From Paulinella micropora (taxonomy: Eukaryota; Cercozoa; Imbricatea; Euglyphida): a stretch of DNA of 45,432 nucleotides. The notes under the pieces are model-generated. The model did not search any database. It worked only from the letters and a program-made list of their open reading frames with translations, and was not told the DNA's origin. Each line of letters starts with the position of its first letter. Positions within the stretch are counted from its first letter, which is position 1. The stretch lies in contig BJOX01000104.1 of assembly GCA_009731375.1 (NCBI GenBank), positions 31,951-77,382 on the forward strand, written 5' to 3'. This document shows, one piece after another, positions 1 to 10,265 of this stretch. Position numbers and translations under genes: made by a program.

Positions 1-26
1 TGCATCAGCCATTGACAGAGAAGCAC

Positions 27-99
<73 letters not shown>

Positions 100-127
100 G
101 TTGTTGTTGTTATTATTACTATTATTA
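1..127 (+). repeat. SINE 3' end with (ATT)n tail
   Basis: The first 27 bases are the conserved 3' end of the tRNA-derived SINE seen several times in this window (the GCATCAGCCATTGACAGAG block). They are followed by about 100 bases of mostly pure (ATT)n with a short GTT interruption. The SINE body lies off the left edge. The next SINE copy starts directly at the end of this tail. Confidence 0.75.
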
Positions 128-128
128 T

Positions 129-320
129 GGACACGGTGATAGCCCAGTGGTCAAGTTCTACCATCTGGGCCCTGTCGCCAGTTCGATTCCCGTATTTTCA
201 TTGAACATACCGGTCCGTCTGGAAGTGTTGGAACTGCCCGTGCGGGGGGTGTCATTAGAGCCTATCGTCAATTCTTCGTACTCCCCTCACGGGTGAGACG
301 ATGGAGGCGCATGTGCAGAT
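129..320 (+). mobile_element. tRNA-derived SINE copy (3' end lost in gap)
   Basis: Contains an RNA polymerase III A box (TAGCCCAGTGG) and B box (GTTCGATTC) at tRNA-like spacing, followed by the shared SINE body up to a GATGGAGGCGCATGTGCAG block, where an N gap begins. Compared with other copies it lacks the short stretch between the B box and GTATTTTCATTG that holds the tRNA-like CGGTGCCACCA end, so it carries an internal deletion. Its 5' end sits directly on the (ATT)n tail of the preceding copy. Confidence 0.75.
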
Positions 321-370
321 NNNNNNNNNNNNNNNNNNNNNNNNNNNNNNNNNNNNNNNNNNNNNNNNNN

Positions 371-572
371 GGTGCCACCAGTATTTTCATTGAACATACC
401 GGTCTATTTCTGGACCAGTATTTTCATTGAACATACCGGCCCGTCTGGAAGTGTTGGAACTGCCCTTGCGGGGGTGTCATTAGAGCTTATCGTCAATTCT
501 TCGTACTCCCCTCACGGGTGAGACGATGGAGGCGCATGCGCAGAAATGCATCAGCCATTGACAGAGAAGCAC

Positions 573-624
<52 letters not shown>

Positions 625-632
625 TTTATTAT
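371..632 (+). mobile_element. tRNA-derived SINE copy (5' end lost in gap) with (ATT)n tail
   Basis: Starts inside the tRNA-like 3' end (GGTGCCACCA) just after an N gap. It carries the body with a partial tandem duplication of the GTATTTTCATTGAACATACC segment and ends with the conserved GCATCAGCCATTGACAGAG block at about 572. A (TTA)n tail of about 60 bases follows. The same internal duplication is in the copy at 4198-4465, so both belong to one subfamily. Confidence 0.75.
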
Positions 633-818
633 GGTAGAAAAAATGGCAAGGACCTAAATACAATCTATAATCATGCGATCTGGTTCTAAGGAACAACAGT
701 ACTGTCCTAAAGGAAAACTGGAACTTAGGTTCAACTGTTAAGCTCCTTGGAAAGAAGAATATGTCAGAGGAAGGAAAAAGAAAGAAACCAGAAAAAGAAA
801 ACCCGAAAAAAAGAAGGG

Positions 819-905
<87 letters not shown>

Positions 906-1726
906 NNNNNNNNNNAGGACAGAACACAAGGACAGACACAAACGGACAAACCAGATAGGGGCAGGGGAGACAGCACAATAAGGCAAGGGCAGAATGCAGA
1001 GATCAGACACAACTAACACAGGGCGCAAGTGAGGTCGATTGACAGTCAGTGAGACAGCCCTTAAGGAAACTCGCACCCATAGGCTATCGTAGCCAGGAGG
1101 GTTGGTGCAGAGCGTAGTAAGGCTCGACGTGGCGATTTCTCGCGACGCGACTATGCCGAGTGCTGCAATATCCGTAAGGACACAGCGAGACAAGATCACA
1201 AGATATCTCGTTATGATTTCCGCAAGACCCCGTTAAATACAGACCGAGATATCTTGTATAAACGAGATAAAAGCGAGAAATCTTGTAATCTTTGTCCTCA
1301 CCGTGTATGTATGTAATCTGGCAATCTTACAGACAATTGCTCAATCCTGGCAATCTTACAGAGATGCAGCCCCAAGCTAGTCGAGCCAAACCACTCCGCA
1401 CAACTTCCCTTCACAGTCTCCACCAGCCACAAGCAACAAGAAGCAACGAACATACGAACATAACCAACCAAAAGAAGGCAAAAGAAGCACAAGAGATAAC
1501 CGCAAACATCAACCACCAACCATGAAAAAAGGGAAAAAGAGAAGAAAATCAACCTTGCTTACAGAAAAGGGGGGTTAAGGAGAAGAGAAGGAAAGAGTGG
1601 CGAACAGTGTGGGACTCTGGGTTAAAAAACCCCCTACCCACTAAAAAAAAAAGCTCCGCCTGAAAACTCCCAGAGGGAGAAAAAATAAGGCGACGCCAAA
1701 AATTAAATGCAGTTACACATGAACGC

Positions 1727-1772
<46 letters not shown>

Positions 1773-2491
1773 GACAAAAGGACTAGGTGAGTCTCAGAGG
1801 GATAAAATCGAGTGTCAGAAAGGCCAGGGGAAGAGTAGAGCACATCGGTGACAGGAAATCCCTAGACAAACCAGAAAAACAGGAAAATCCAGGCAACATA
1901 TAGTATCAAGTCAAAGGCGACTGTGAGAGAACGGAACAGCCGGTGCAGTAGCTTGAGACTGTAAGTGACGCCTCGGGAAAGAATGCCTATCAACTTGAGA
2001 GGGGAGGCGCTCGCTTTTTTTTTTTTTNNNNNNNNNNNNNNNNNNNNNNNNNNNNNNNNNNNNNNNNNNNNNNNNNNNNNNNTGTTGTTTGTTTGCTTGT
2101 TTTTTTTTTTTTTTTTACAGTAAGCAAGAATTAATGGGGAACAAAAATGAGATTTTGTGTGTGTGTGTGTCAACTTTCTATCAGGAAAATTGCTATTAAA
2201 TTGAACAATATAAAGTCGACCAACAGTGAATAACAAGGTAGACATGAGAATGAGAATGGAAAATAGTACTTTGAGAAGATACAAAGTTTGTGTGTCTTCT
2301 TGCTTCTTGGTTCTTGGTTCTTTTATTTACAGAAATATGACACATTTCTATTGAAATTTTGAGAAAATTGTTCACAGTTATTGCTAAAGCAAGTCGCTGG
2401 ACAAGGCAGTCTGGGAAATTTGAACTTGTCTCTAGGCTAAGTTTTGATAAAGAATTTCAAGTGAAACATAATAATAATAATAATAATAATA
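633..2491. other. Gene-free stretch with simple repeats
   Basis: No convincing coding exon found. It holds a poly-A/purine tract (about 775-905) ending in a 10-N gap, a short inverted repeat (about 1197-1210 against 1247-1260, ACAAGATATCTCG and its complement), a direct repeat of CTGGCAATCTTACAGA near 1318 and 1346, a (GA)n tract near 1727-1767, a T-run flanking the gap at 2028-2082, a short (TG)n and an (ATA)n near 2468-2490. The translated ORFs here are low-complexity reads of these repeats. Confidence 0.6.
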
Positions 2492-2897
2492 CTATATCTG
2501 AGGCGTACTGATGCAGCTAATGGCATATCCTCAACGGACATAAGCCTCCAATACCCTTGTTCGAGGTCCTCCACCCCCCCGTGTCAGTCTCTCGCCTGAT
2601 GATCGGGGCCACCGATGGAGCTCCTGAGGGCAAGACTGCACTAAGCCGAGGTTATTCCGCAGTCCCAGCAACCTCTTGCAAGACGTCACCGAATGTGCAA
2701 GTGCATACACCAAGCGCGGTTGCTAGAGCTGCCTCGAAACCCCACCCATAACAATCTGGTGTCTGCTGGGTCCTGGGCTATCAACCAGCATATGCGGAGT
2801 TTAAGATCTTTTACGCGCGCAACGACCCTCCTCCCCAGCATCTACCACCAAAGGGTTATGAGTTGGCGTCACAGTTTAACGCCTTGAGGCCATTGGG

Positions 2898-2899
<2 letters not shown>
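2492..2899 (-). repeat. Possible second SINE-like repeat between (AAT)n tracts
   Basis: A non-repetitive block of about 400 bp flanked on both sides by (AAT)/(ATA) microsatellite, the same setting as the recognised SINE. On the minus strand its start (CAGCCCAATGG) resembles a degenerate pol III A box like the one in the SINE. I see no clear B box. A decayed SINE or another microsatellite-associated repeat is plausible, but no second copy is visible in the window. Confidence 0.25.
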
Positions 2900-2940
<41 letters not shown>

Positions 2941-2946
2941 GTGATA

Positions 2947-2977
<31 letters not shown>

Positions 2978-2979
2978 TA

Positions 2980-3031
<52 letters not shown>

Positions 3032-3072
3032 GTTGTTGCTGTTGTTGTTGTTTTTGTTGTTGTTGTTATAAC

Positions 3073-3105
<33 letters not shown>
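2900..3105. repeat. (AAT)n / (ATT)n microsatellite, switching strand sense
   Basis: About 100 bp of (AAT)n turns into about 110 bp of (ATT)n with a GTT-rich interruption near 3030-3070. The switch of strand sense makes the tract an imperfect inverted repeat able to form a long hairpin. Confidence 0.85.
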
Positions 3106-3210
3106 CCCTGAATGGTGTTGGAGAAGGGGATGGGGGGTTTGGAGGGAGGAGGAAAATGAAAATTGTGTACCCCCCCCCCCCCCCCCTTTTCCCCCCCCCC
3201 NNNNNNNNNN

Positions 3211-4047
3211 TGTGTGAACCAGGAGGAGTTGGGAGCTCATATTGACAGGGTGGCTAGCCCCAGACTCGATGTTGATGCTGATATAATTTTTTGAAATCTT
3301 CACGCAAATATTTGCGTTAGGGGAGTGTCCTGAATGCCAAAATTCCTTGTTTTTAGCCTATTTTCTGCTCTCCCATCGGAATAAATCATGGTTTGTGTGA
3401 ACCAGGAGGAGTTGGGAACTCATATTGACAGGGTGGCTAGCCCCAGACTCGGTCTTGATGCTGATATGATTTTTTTGGAATTCAAGCAAATATTTGCGTT
3501 AGGGGAGTGTCCTGAATGACAAATTTCCCTGTTTTTTAAGCAGCACTTGCCGGTGCATGCGGCAATTGAACGTACCCGGTCGACGGGGCAGGGGGTCCGG
3601 GGGGCCCTCCCCTCGGGAACCCCAGCCCGGCAATTGTACGTACCCTTTGGTCGCGGGTGGCACCCACACCAGAAAATTGAGGTCTTGTGCCACCAGCCGC
3701 CGTTTGCGCACACCAGAGGGAGTTAGCGGCTGATATTTGGTGTATCTGACACTTCTTGATGAGCTATCTTCGAAAATATAAAAGATTGCGCTGCCGGGTG
3801 GCTTACACACCGGAAAATTGAGGTTTTTGTGCCACCAGGCGCCGTTTGTGCACACCCGAGGGAGTTTGAGGCAGATGTTTGGTGTACCCGACACCTCTCA
3901 GTGCGCTCTGTTCGGAGATAAAAAAGTTTTGGTTTTCGTGCCACCAGAGCTTACACTTGCGTTCTGCTGGTACCTCCGGCGATGGAACGTACCCTGGCGA
4001 CGGGGAAAGGGGGGTACGGGGGGCCCTCCCCCCGTGAACCCCAGCCC

Positions 4048-4080
<33 letters not shown>
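3211..4080 (+). repeat. Dispersed composite repeat R (first locus)
   Basis: Contains two tandem copies of an approximately 170-bp module (about 3211-3370 and 3393-3540; key block AACCAGGAGGAGTTGGGA). Then comes a GC-rich module with GGGGCCCTCCCC-type sequence, then about two tandem copies of a 140-bp module (about 3665-3803 and 3804-3950; shared TGCCACCAG and CACACC blocks). A second GC-rich module (about 3975-4050) runs into poly-G and a gap. The first two modules recur in opposite orientation at about 11.5-11.93 kb. No protein is recognised, so a non-autonomous mobile element is the likeliest nature. Confidence 0.6.
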
Positions 4081-4083
<3 letters not shown>

Positions 4084-4094
4084 CNNNNNNNNNN

Positions 4095-4131
4095 AGACGA
4101 TGGAGGCGCATGTGCAGAAATGCATCAGCCA
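4095..4131 (+). repeat. SINE 3' fragment between gaps
   Basis: Shows the AGACGATGGAGGCGCATGTG and GCATCAGCCA blocks of the SINE 3' end. It is cut by N gaps on both sides, and the (ATT)n following the second gap (4175-4197) is probably its tail. Confidence 0.7.
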
Positions 4132-4197
4132 NNNNNNNNNNNNNNNNNNNNNNNNNNNNNNNNNNNNNNNNNNNATTATTATTATTATTATTATTAT

Positions 4198-4490
4198 GGA
4201 CACCGTGTTAGCCCAGTGGTCAAGTTCTACCATCTGGGCCCTGTCGCCAGTTCGATTCCCGTCGGTGCCACCAGTATTTTCATTGAACATACCGGTCTAT
4301 TTCTGGACCAGTATTTTCATTGAACATACCGGCCCGTCTGGAAGTGTTGGAACTGCCCTTGCGGGGGTGTCATTAGAGCTTATCGTCAATTCTTCGTACT
4401 CCCCTCACGGGTGAGACGATGGAGGCGCATGTGCAGAAATGCATCAGCCATTGACAGAGAAGCACTATTATTATTATTATTATTATTATC
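4198..4490 (+). mobile_element. Full-length tRNA-derived SINE with (ATT)n tail
   Basis: This is the best reference copy. The 5' tRNA-like part has an A box at 4209-4219 (TAGCCCAGTGG) and a B box at 4250-4260 (GTTCGATTCCC). It then reads CGGTGCCACCA, which looks like a tRNA acceptor end plus discriminator base plus encoded CCA. The body carries a tandem duplication of the GTATTTTCATTGAACATACC block and ends with the GCATCAGCCATTGACAGAG block near 4460, then (TTA)n. It is flanked on both sides by (ATT)n. SINEs are mobilised in trans by LINE reverse transcriptase; no LINE is visible here. Confidence 0.85.
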
Positions 4491-4591
4491 ATTAATCTTT
4501 GGAGCGAAACCGCGTCACCGAACGGCCCCGAGATACCAATGGAGGCACATGTCCGACCGGATCAAAGGCCAATTGACTGATAAGTCTATTA

Positions 4592-4622
<31 letters not shown>

Positions 4623-4628
4623 CACTAT
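4491..4628 (+). repeat. Diverged SINE-like fragment with (ATT)n tail
   Basis: A block of about 95 bp, sharing the ATGGAGGCACATGTCC motif (compare ATGGAGGCGCATGTGC) and a CCAATTGAC..GATAAG motif with the 3' end of the main SINE, followed by (ATT)n. It looks like the 3' part of an older or different SINE subfamily. A related motif occurs inverted near 10.8 kb. Confidence 0.45.
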
Positions 4629-4914
4629 TGACACCGTGATAGCCCAGTGGTCAAGTTCTACCATCTGGGCCCTGTCGCCAGTTCGATTCCCGTCGGTGCC
4701 ACCAGTATCTTCATTGAACATACCGATCCGTCTGGACCAGTATTTTCATTTAACATACCGGTCCGTCTGGAAGTGTTGGAACTGCCCTTGCGGGGGTGTC
4801 ATTACAGCCTATCGTCAATTCTTCGTACTCCCCTCACGGGTGAGACGATGGAGGCGCATGTGCAGAAATGCATCAGCCATTGACAGAGAAGCACTATTAT
4901 TATCACTATTATTA

Positions 4915-4952
<38 letters not shown>

Positions 4953-4970
4953 GTTATTGTTATTGTTATA
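4629..4970 (+). mobile_element. Full-length tRNA-derived SINE with (ATT)n tail
   Basis: Complete copy with A box (TAGCCCAGTGG), B box (GTTCGATTC) and CGGTGCCACCA end. It has a shorter, diverged internal duplication (two CAGTAT.TTCATT blocks), the conserved GATGGAGGCGCATGTGCAG block and a 3' end at about 4894. The tail is an (ATT)n tract with ATC and GTT interruptions to about 4970. The 5' flank is again (ATT)n. Confidence 0.85.
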
Positions 4971-5004
4971 AATTTCTCCTTTTTTACGCAAGGACTGTTT
5001 TGAA

Positions 5005-5340
5005 TCTTCTTCTTCTTCTTCTTCTTCTTCTTCTTCTTCTTCTTCTTCTAAAAAAATTAACTGATCCTAGCAGGACGTTCTTCTGTTCTTTTCTTCTTAC
5101 TTGTCTTCTTCCTCCTTATTCTCTTTTACATAAGCATGCTTTTTTGATGTTGACAGTCAATTATGACGTGATTTCACCTTTCTTCTTCTTCTTCTTCTTC
5201 TTCTTCTTCTTCTTCTTCTTTCTTCTTCTTCTTCTTTTTCTTCTTCTTCTTCTTCTTCTTTCTTCTTCTTCTTCTTCTTCTCCTCCTCCTCCTCCTCCTC
5301 CTCATCCTCTCCCTCTTCTTCTTCTTCTTCTTCTTCTCAA
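5005..5340 (+). repeat. (CTT)n / (CCT)n polypyrimidine tracts
   Basis: Two polypyrimidine blocks (about 5005-5050 and 5178-5338) of (CTT)n, with a (CCT)n segment near 5280-5303. They lie just upstream of the first recognised LIM exon. ORFs across this stretch are repeat translations (poly-L, poly-S, poly-F). Confidence 0.85.
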
Positions 5341-5427
5341 TAAATAGATAATGTTGGATGATAGACTGACACAACAGGGCAATCCTGACATACAGAGAAC
5401 AAATCTACTGTACATCTTCCACTTTAG

Positions 5428-5730
5428 GATGAACGTATGGCTTCCCCTGATCAGATAGCTTGGAAAGTGGTGGTCCGTTCTCTTTCACCATCAGCCCAGC
5501 TGCTCGATTGCTCTCATGCTAATCCTGCCATTCAGGATGTTGTGCTATGTGGTCAGAGCGAGTATCTGCTCAGCAGACCTGAGCGCTGCAAGGCCTGCAA
5601 TACCTTCATTAAGAAAGGGTCTCTCCCCTTGCATAAAACTGCCAGTCATTACTTGTCTGTCTTCTGGAACCTATCCAAGTCTATATGTCTGTGTCTATGA
5701 CTCTACATAGCTAGCTAGCTATCTTTATGC

Positions 5731-5765
<35 letters not shown>

Positions 5766-5796
5766 CATGTACATGTACATGTACATGTATATGTAC

Positions 5797-5840
<44 letters not shown>

Positions 5841-5962
5841 ATGTATACATGTATATGTATACATGTATATGTATACATGTATATCTATATGTATATGTAT
5901 ATGCATATGTATATGCATATGCATATGTATATGCATATGCATATACGTATGAATATGTATAC

Positions 5963-6017
<55 letters not shown>

Positions 6018-6266
6018 AAAAAGAAGAAGAAGAAGAAGAAGAAGAAGAAGAAGAAGAAGAAGAAGAAGAAGAAGAAGAAAAAGAAGAAGAAGAAGAAGAA
6101 GAAGAAGAAGAAGAAGAAGAAGAAGAAGAAGAAGAAGCCAACAAAAAAGAAAGAAAGAAGGAAAGAAAGAAAGAAAGAAAGAAAGAAAGAAAATCATTTT
6201 CAAAATTGAGCTTAGCACACTGCGACCAAAATGTAATGAATACATGCTGTACCGTAGCTTCCCTTT

Positions 6267-6329
<63 letters not shown>

Positions 6330-6330
6330 T

Positions 6331-6391
<61 letters not shown>

Positions 6392-6432
6392 GTGTATGTG
6401 TACGTGTATATGCATGTGTATGTGTATGTGTG

Positions 6433-6499
<67 letters not shown>

Positions 6500-6945
6500 A
6501 TATAGTATGTATATGTATATGTATATGTGTGTATATATATATATACATACATATACATATATATATACATATATATATATGTGTGTGTGTATGTGTGTGT
6601 ATGTGTATGTATGTGTATGTGTATTTATGCATCGTGTACTTAGCGTGTCCATTTGTTCATGTAGTTTGTGCCTTTTTTTTAATTTGTATGAATACGCGTG
6701 CTTTTCATGCAGCTTATTTGTATATATGCTTCGTTCCTGTGTGTATCCCACAACACGCACATTATGTATGTGCATGTATGTATGTATGTATGTATATATG
6801 TATGTATATATGTATTTATGTATGTATGTATGTATGTATGTGTATGTCATGCATGTAATGTATGTATGTATGTATGTGTGTATGTAATGTATGTATGTAT
6901 GTATGTATTTATGTATGTATGTGTATGTATGTGTATGTATGTATG

Positions 6946-6976
<31 letters not shown>

Positions 6977-9900
6977 TATATGTAATGTATGTAATGTATG
7001 TAATGTATGTAATGTATGTACTTATGTACGTATGTACGTATGTACGTATGTATGTATGTATGTATGTATGTATGTATGTATGTATGTTATGTATGTATGT
7101 TATGTATGTATGTATGTATGTTATGATTTCTCCACGTGTCTCTGTGTAAATGTATGTATGCATGCATCTGTTTACGTGTCTGTTTGTTAGCGAGGCGGTG
7201 CAGGCGCTGTCTGTGCGATGGCACAGGGAATGTCTGGTCTGCCAACACTGCTTGAAACCGCTAGCACTGGGCTCGCAGGTGATTTGCGCCACTATTATCT
7301 ACATGATTGCCTGTTGCCCTTCGGAGTATGTATGATGCACTGTTGTTCTTTGATTCTTGTTTTGCAAGTGGCTACCCACCTTTCTCTCTCCTCCCACCAC
7401 CACCACCCTACCCCCTGCCTTCTGTTTTAGCTAATATGTATCTTCTTCCTTATCTTAGTATATTGAGTACAAAAAGGATATGGCTTGCTTCTGCGGGGAG
7501 ACGTGTTTACAGAAGCACCATGATTCGGTAAAACCTTAGCATCTGTCCATCACTGCTAGATTTCTGTCATAGCGTCAATTTTCTGTCAGGATCTTTCTTC
7601 TGGGGTGCATTCATCCTCAACCTCATCTGTTTCTCGGATAAACTCATCATCCGAGTCAAGACACTCTGCCACGATGTCATCGCTCGCAGCCGCCGCAAAA
7701 AGGCCCTTGCCCGTCTCTCCCGTCCCACCCGACCAGGTTTCTTCCATTTTCCGCGCCCATCGCGTTCGCCCACACACATGTTATGTCTGCCAGCAAACTC
7801 CGCCGTTGATGCTGGGAAAAGCGCCGCTGGCTGCAGCAGAAGAGGACCTGAATGGGTCGGAGAGCCAGAGGCTGATGCAGGTGGAGTATCAGGAGGCGGG
7901 CAAACTGGCCTCCCCGGCCAAAGAGCCGCTCAGTGATGAGCTATTTCCGGAAAACAAGCTACGAATGGTTGAGGGCGACAGGAAATGGTAGCTTCATACA
8001 CTGCCTCGCGCTCACGGGCCTGCTGCTGCTGCTACCATGTTGCCCGGACACTCGCTACTCGCTGCTTGTTCTCTGTACTGCAGGGCGATGGAAGGGGAAG
8101 GCCATGAAGGCCAAGTCGACGCCAAGCATGCGGCGCCTGCCAACGGGAGTGCTGGCCGGTCCAGGGCGCCTAACGGTGCAGACGCCCACGCTATGGACTA
8201 CAACACCGACCTCGAGGGCAGGTACAGCCTTCCTCAAGTCATTTGGGAGTTGCATCTTTATCATGATGGGACTTATTTTGTCGTGCTATATCTGGACTTG
8301 CTGCAGCGGCGCATTAAGAAAAGAGGGAAAGGAGGGTGACTGCTTCATGCTGCACGTTAAAGCGATCGAAATCAAAAAACTCCCGTCCGTACAGCCACGC
8401 ACTGTTTTTCGCCCCTTCTTGAAGGAGCAGCAACTAGCAAATCCGTACCTCCTGTTGGAATTACGCAGCTCCAGAGGGAAGTCACAGGTCCTTGTTTGTA
8501 TCCACCAGCAGAGCTCAAGCTAGCTTCATAATACTGAGCAAATTTGCAAGATTTCCATCATCTCCTTGTACATCTTTAGGTCCAGCGTTTCAAGTCGCTC
8601 CCGTTGAAGAACACCCTTAACCCATTCTTCAACAATACTTACACCTTGTACGTAAAATACATTCGATTTCCTTGAAAGTTGTATTTATATAGTAATACCC
8701 AGTATGTAGCAACAAAAGAGCAGCAAGAAGCAACGACAAGAAAAACAAACAAATGAACGAAAGAAAACAATAACATAATGAAAGAACAACCAATTCAGAT
8801 AACTTGCAATTGTTTTTTGCCGAAAGCCTATTGGCTGGTCTGCACGTGAGTCTTCCTGATGTTTTTTCCAGTTTGTCCCTGTGCTTATTATGCTTCAGCG
8901 TGTTGAAGAAGATGGAAGGCACGCTTCGTATAACCGTACAGAATCATGAAAGTTTTCTTCACAAGGGTACTTGCAGTCAGTTTGGCCGTATGTTGCAACC
9001 TTTATACCTCATGAAGGTCACCTGGGAAACCTGTCGATCGATATATCCTCTATGGACGCGGATGGCCTGCGAGAGCACACGGAAGGCTGGTACCAGCTAT
9101 TCAGTTCAGAAGGACAACCAAACGGAGCTGAGATGTACCTCTGCTTGACGAAGGATATTGACCGCTCTGCCAAATCCAAGGGTAAGCAGGTCGATATACG
9201 TAGCTAACACTCATACATGTTCTTATGACCAGGGTTCAAAGCTATGGTAGAATTCGAACGTGCCCGAGAAAGACTCATCGCCAATTTTTCCGGTCAGCCT
9301 TCGATCCCATCCAAGTGAAAGGGCAACAATATTGCATTCAACAAAGCCAAACGCGAGTGTACCTAAATCCTCTAGAGGACAGAAGAGAATATTTCCTAAT
9401 TATGAATGACTCCTTTACTTCTTAGCGGCTGCCAAGAGCGCAGCAGACAAGGGGCAAGCGCAGGATTTGCTGCAGCGAACAGCCCCCGAGTAAGTTTTGT
9501 TGCGTATATAAAGGGAAGCTTTGCTGTATGCATCGTCACGATAAGTTTAATCGCCCCGGCATTTGCGACTTTTGCTCAAAGTGTCATGACACATATCATG
9601 TGTACAACAGGTATCCCTTCTTCCAGTCCGAGGCCATCTCGATACATGAGAATGGTGAATATAACTACCTTGAGACATACGCAGCAGAGTACACCTCAAC
9701 CTAAACCTTTCCATTCCTCCTACTTCCAATTCGATCTTTGAATGTCATGTATCTTTTAACGGGTAGGTACGGTGATTTGGACCAAAAAGACTTCCAAGAA
9801 TTGCAACGGTTACAGAAGGTATCAATTTATCGTTGCGCCACTGTTCATGAAAATGTGTTTCCTGCAGTTATATGGCGACACTAACGATGACACAACCGGG

Positions 9901-10187
9901 GGCACCGGAGGGTATCTTCCGCCTGTTCTGACATCCTCGTCTTCAGTCCCATCGAGATGTTCTGTTTATCAGGTATGTAATGACGAGCGCAGAGAAGCAA
10001 GCTAGAAATGGTGTGCAAGCAAGAATGGTGGATGACACTCGAAGTTCCCGCGAAGTGCTATGATCACTCTAGGGGCAGATTTGCTTTCCAGCTTTTGCAG
10101 CAATTGCGTGACTTATCCACAGCATGTCGAACTTACCACTCAACCAGAGCATATCGGGAAATTTTGATCATGATAATACTAATAACA
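5428..10187 (+). CDS. LIM and C2 domain protein, multi-exon (15 exons visible, ends not defined)
   Basis: I rebuilt this gene by matching GT-AG sites and phases. Exons: 5428-5618, 7191-7278, 7459-7527, 7590-7987, 8084-8221, 8307-8487, 8580-8647, 8872-8966, 9017-9181, 9233-9292, 9426-9489, 9611-9688, 9767-9818, 9868-9972 and 10092-about 10187, all joining in frame. Exons 1-3 encode a LIM domain: C-x2-C-x17-H-x2-C-x2-C-x2-C, then a less canonical second finger ([12 protein letters not shown]). Exon 4 is Ser/Ala/Pro-rich. Exons 6-9 encode a C2 domain: [60 protein letters not shown]. The usual Ca2+-binding aspartates are replaced (NPY for DPY, QNHES for D-x-D), suggesting Ca2+-independent lipid or protein binding. 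Later exons are charged or helical. An in-frame ATG is at 5437, but exon 1 may be internal, since an acceptor-like tract precedes 5428. LIM plus C2 suggests a membrane or cytoskeleton adaptor. The exact family is not recognised. Confidence 0.7.
5619..7190 (+). repeat. Giant microsatellite intron of the LIM/C2 gene
   Basis: Intron of 1,572 nt (donor GG|GTCTCT, acceptor TTAG|C) splitting the LIM domain. Most of it is simple repeat: (TATATG)n variants 5727-6017, about 38 GAA triplets 6018-6138 with one interruption, (GAAA)n about 6145-6190, (TATATG)n and (TATG)-type 6268-6620, and (TATG)n about 6770-7120. Unique islands lie at about 6190-6265 and 6625-6765. The many Tyr/Met/Val/His/Ile-repeat ORFs over this stretch on both strands are microsatellite translations. 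Confidence 0.8.
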
Positions 10188-10199
10188 GTAATAATAACA

Positions 10200-10265
<66 letters not shown>
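10188..10265 (+). repeat. (AAT)n microsatellite, reverse-complement tail of a SINE
   Basis: (AAT)n of about 70 bp. It is the (ATT)n tail of the minus-strand SINE that follows, and it begins at the 3' edge of the last recognised LIM/C2 exon. Confidence 0.8.

Noticed and set aside
4198-4273. Functional tRNA gene at the SINE 5' end
   Set aside because: T-stem and acceptor pairing are imperfect and the sequence is repeated with a fixed SINE body and tail, so it is a SINE head, not a tRNA gene.
5715-6890. Long ORFs of alternating Tyr/Met/Val/His/Ile and poly-Lys/Glu/Ser on both strands
   Set aside because: They are translations of (TATATG)n, (TATG)n and (GAA)n; an intron of the LIM/C2 gene explains the stretch.
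8966-8976. A 10-nt intron (GTACTTGCAG) in the C2 region
   Set aside because: Too short and gives the wrong frame; the 50-nt intron 8967-9016 restores the C2 strand order.
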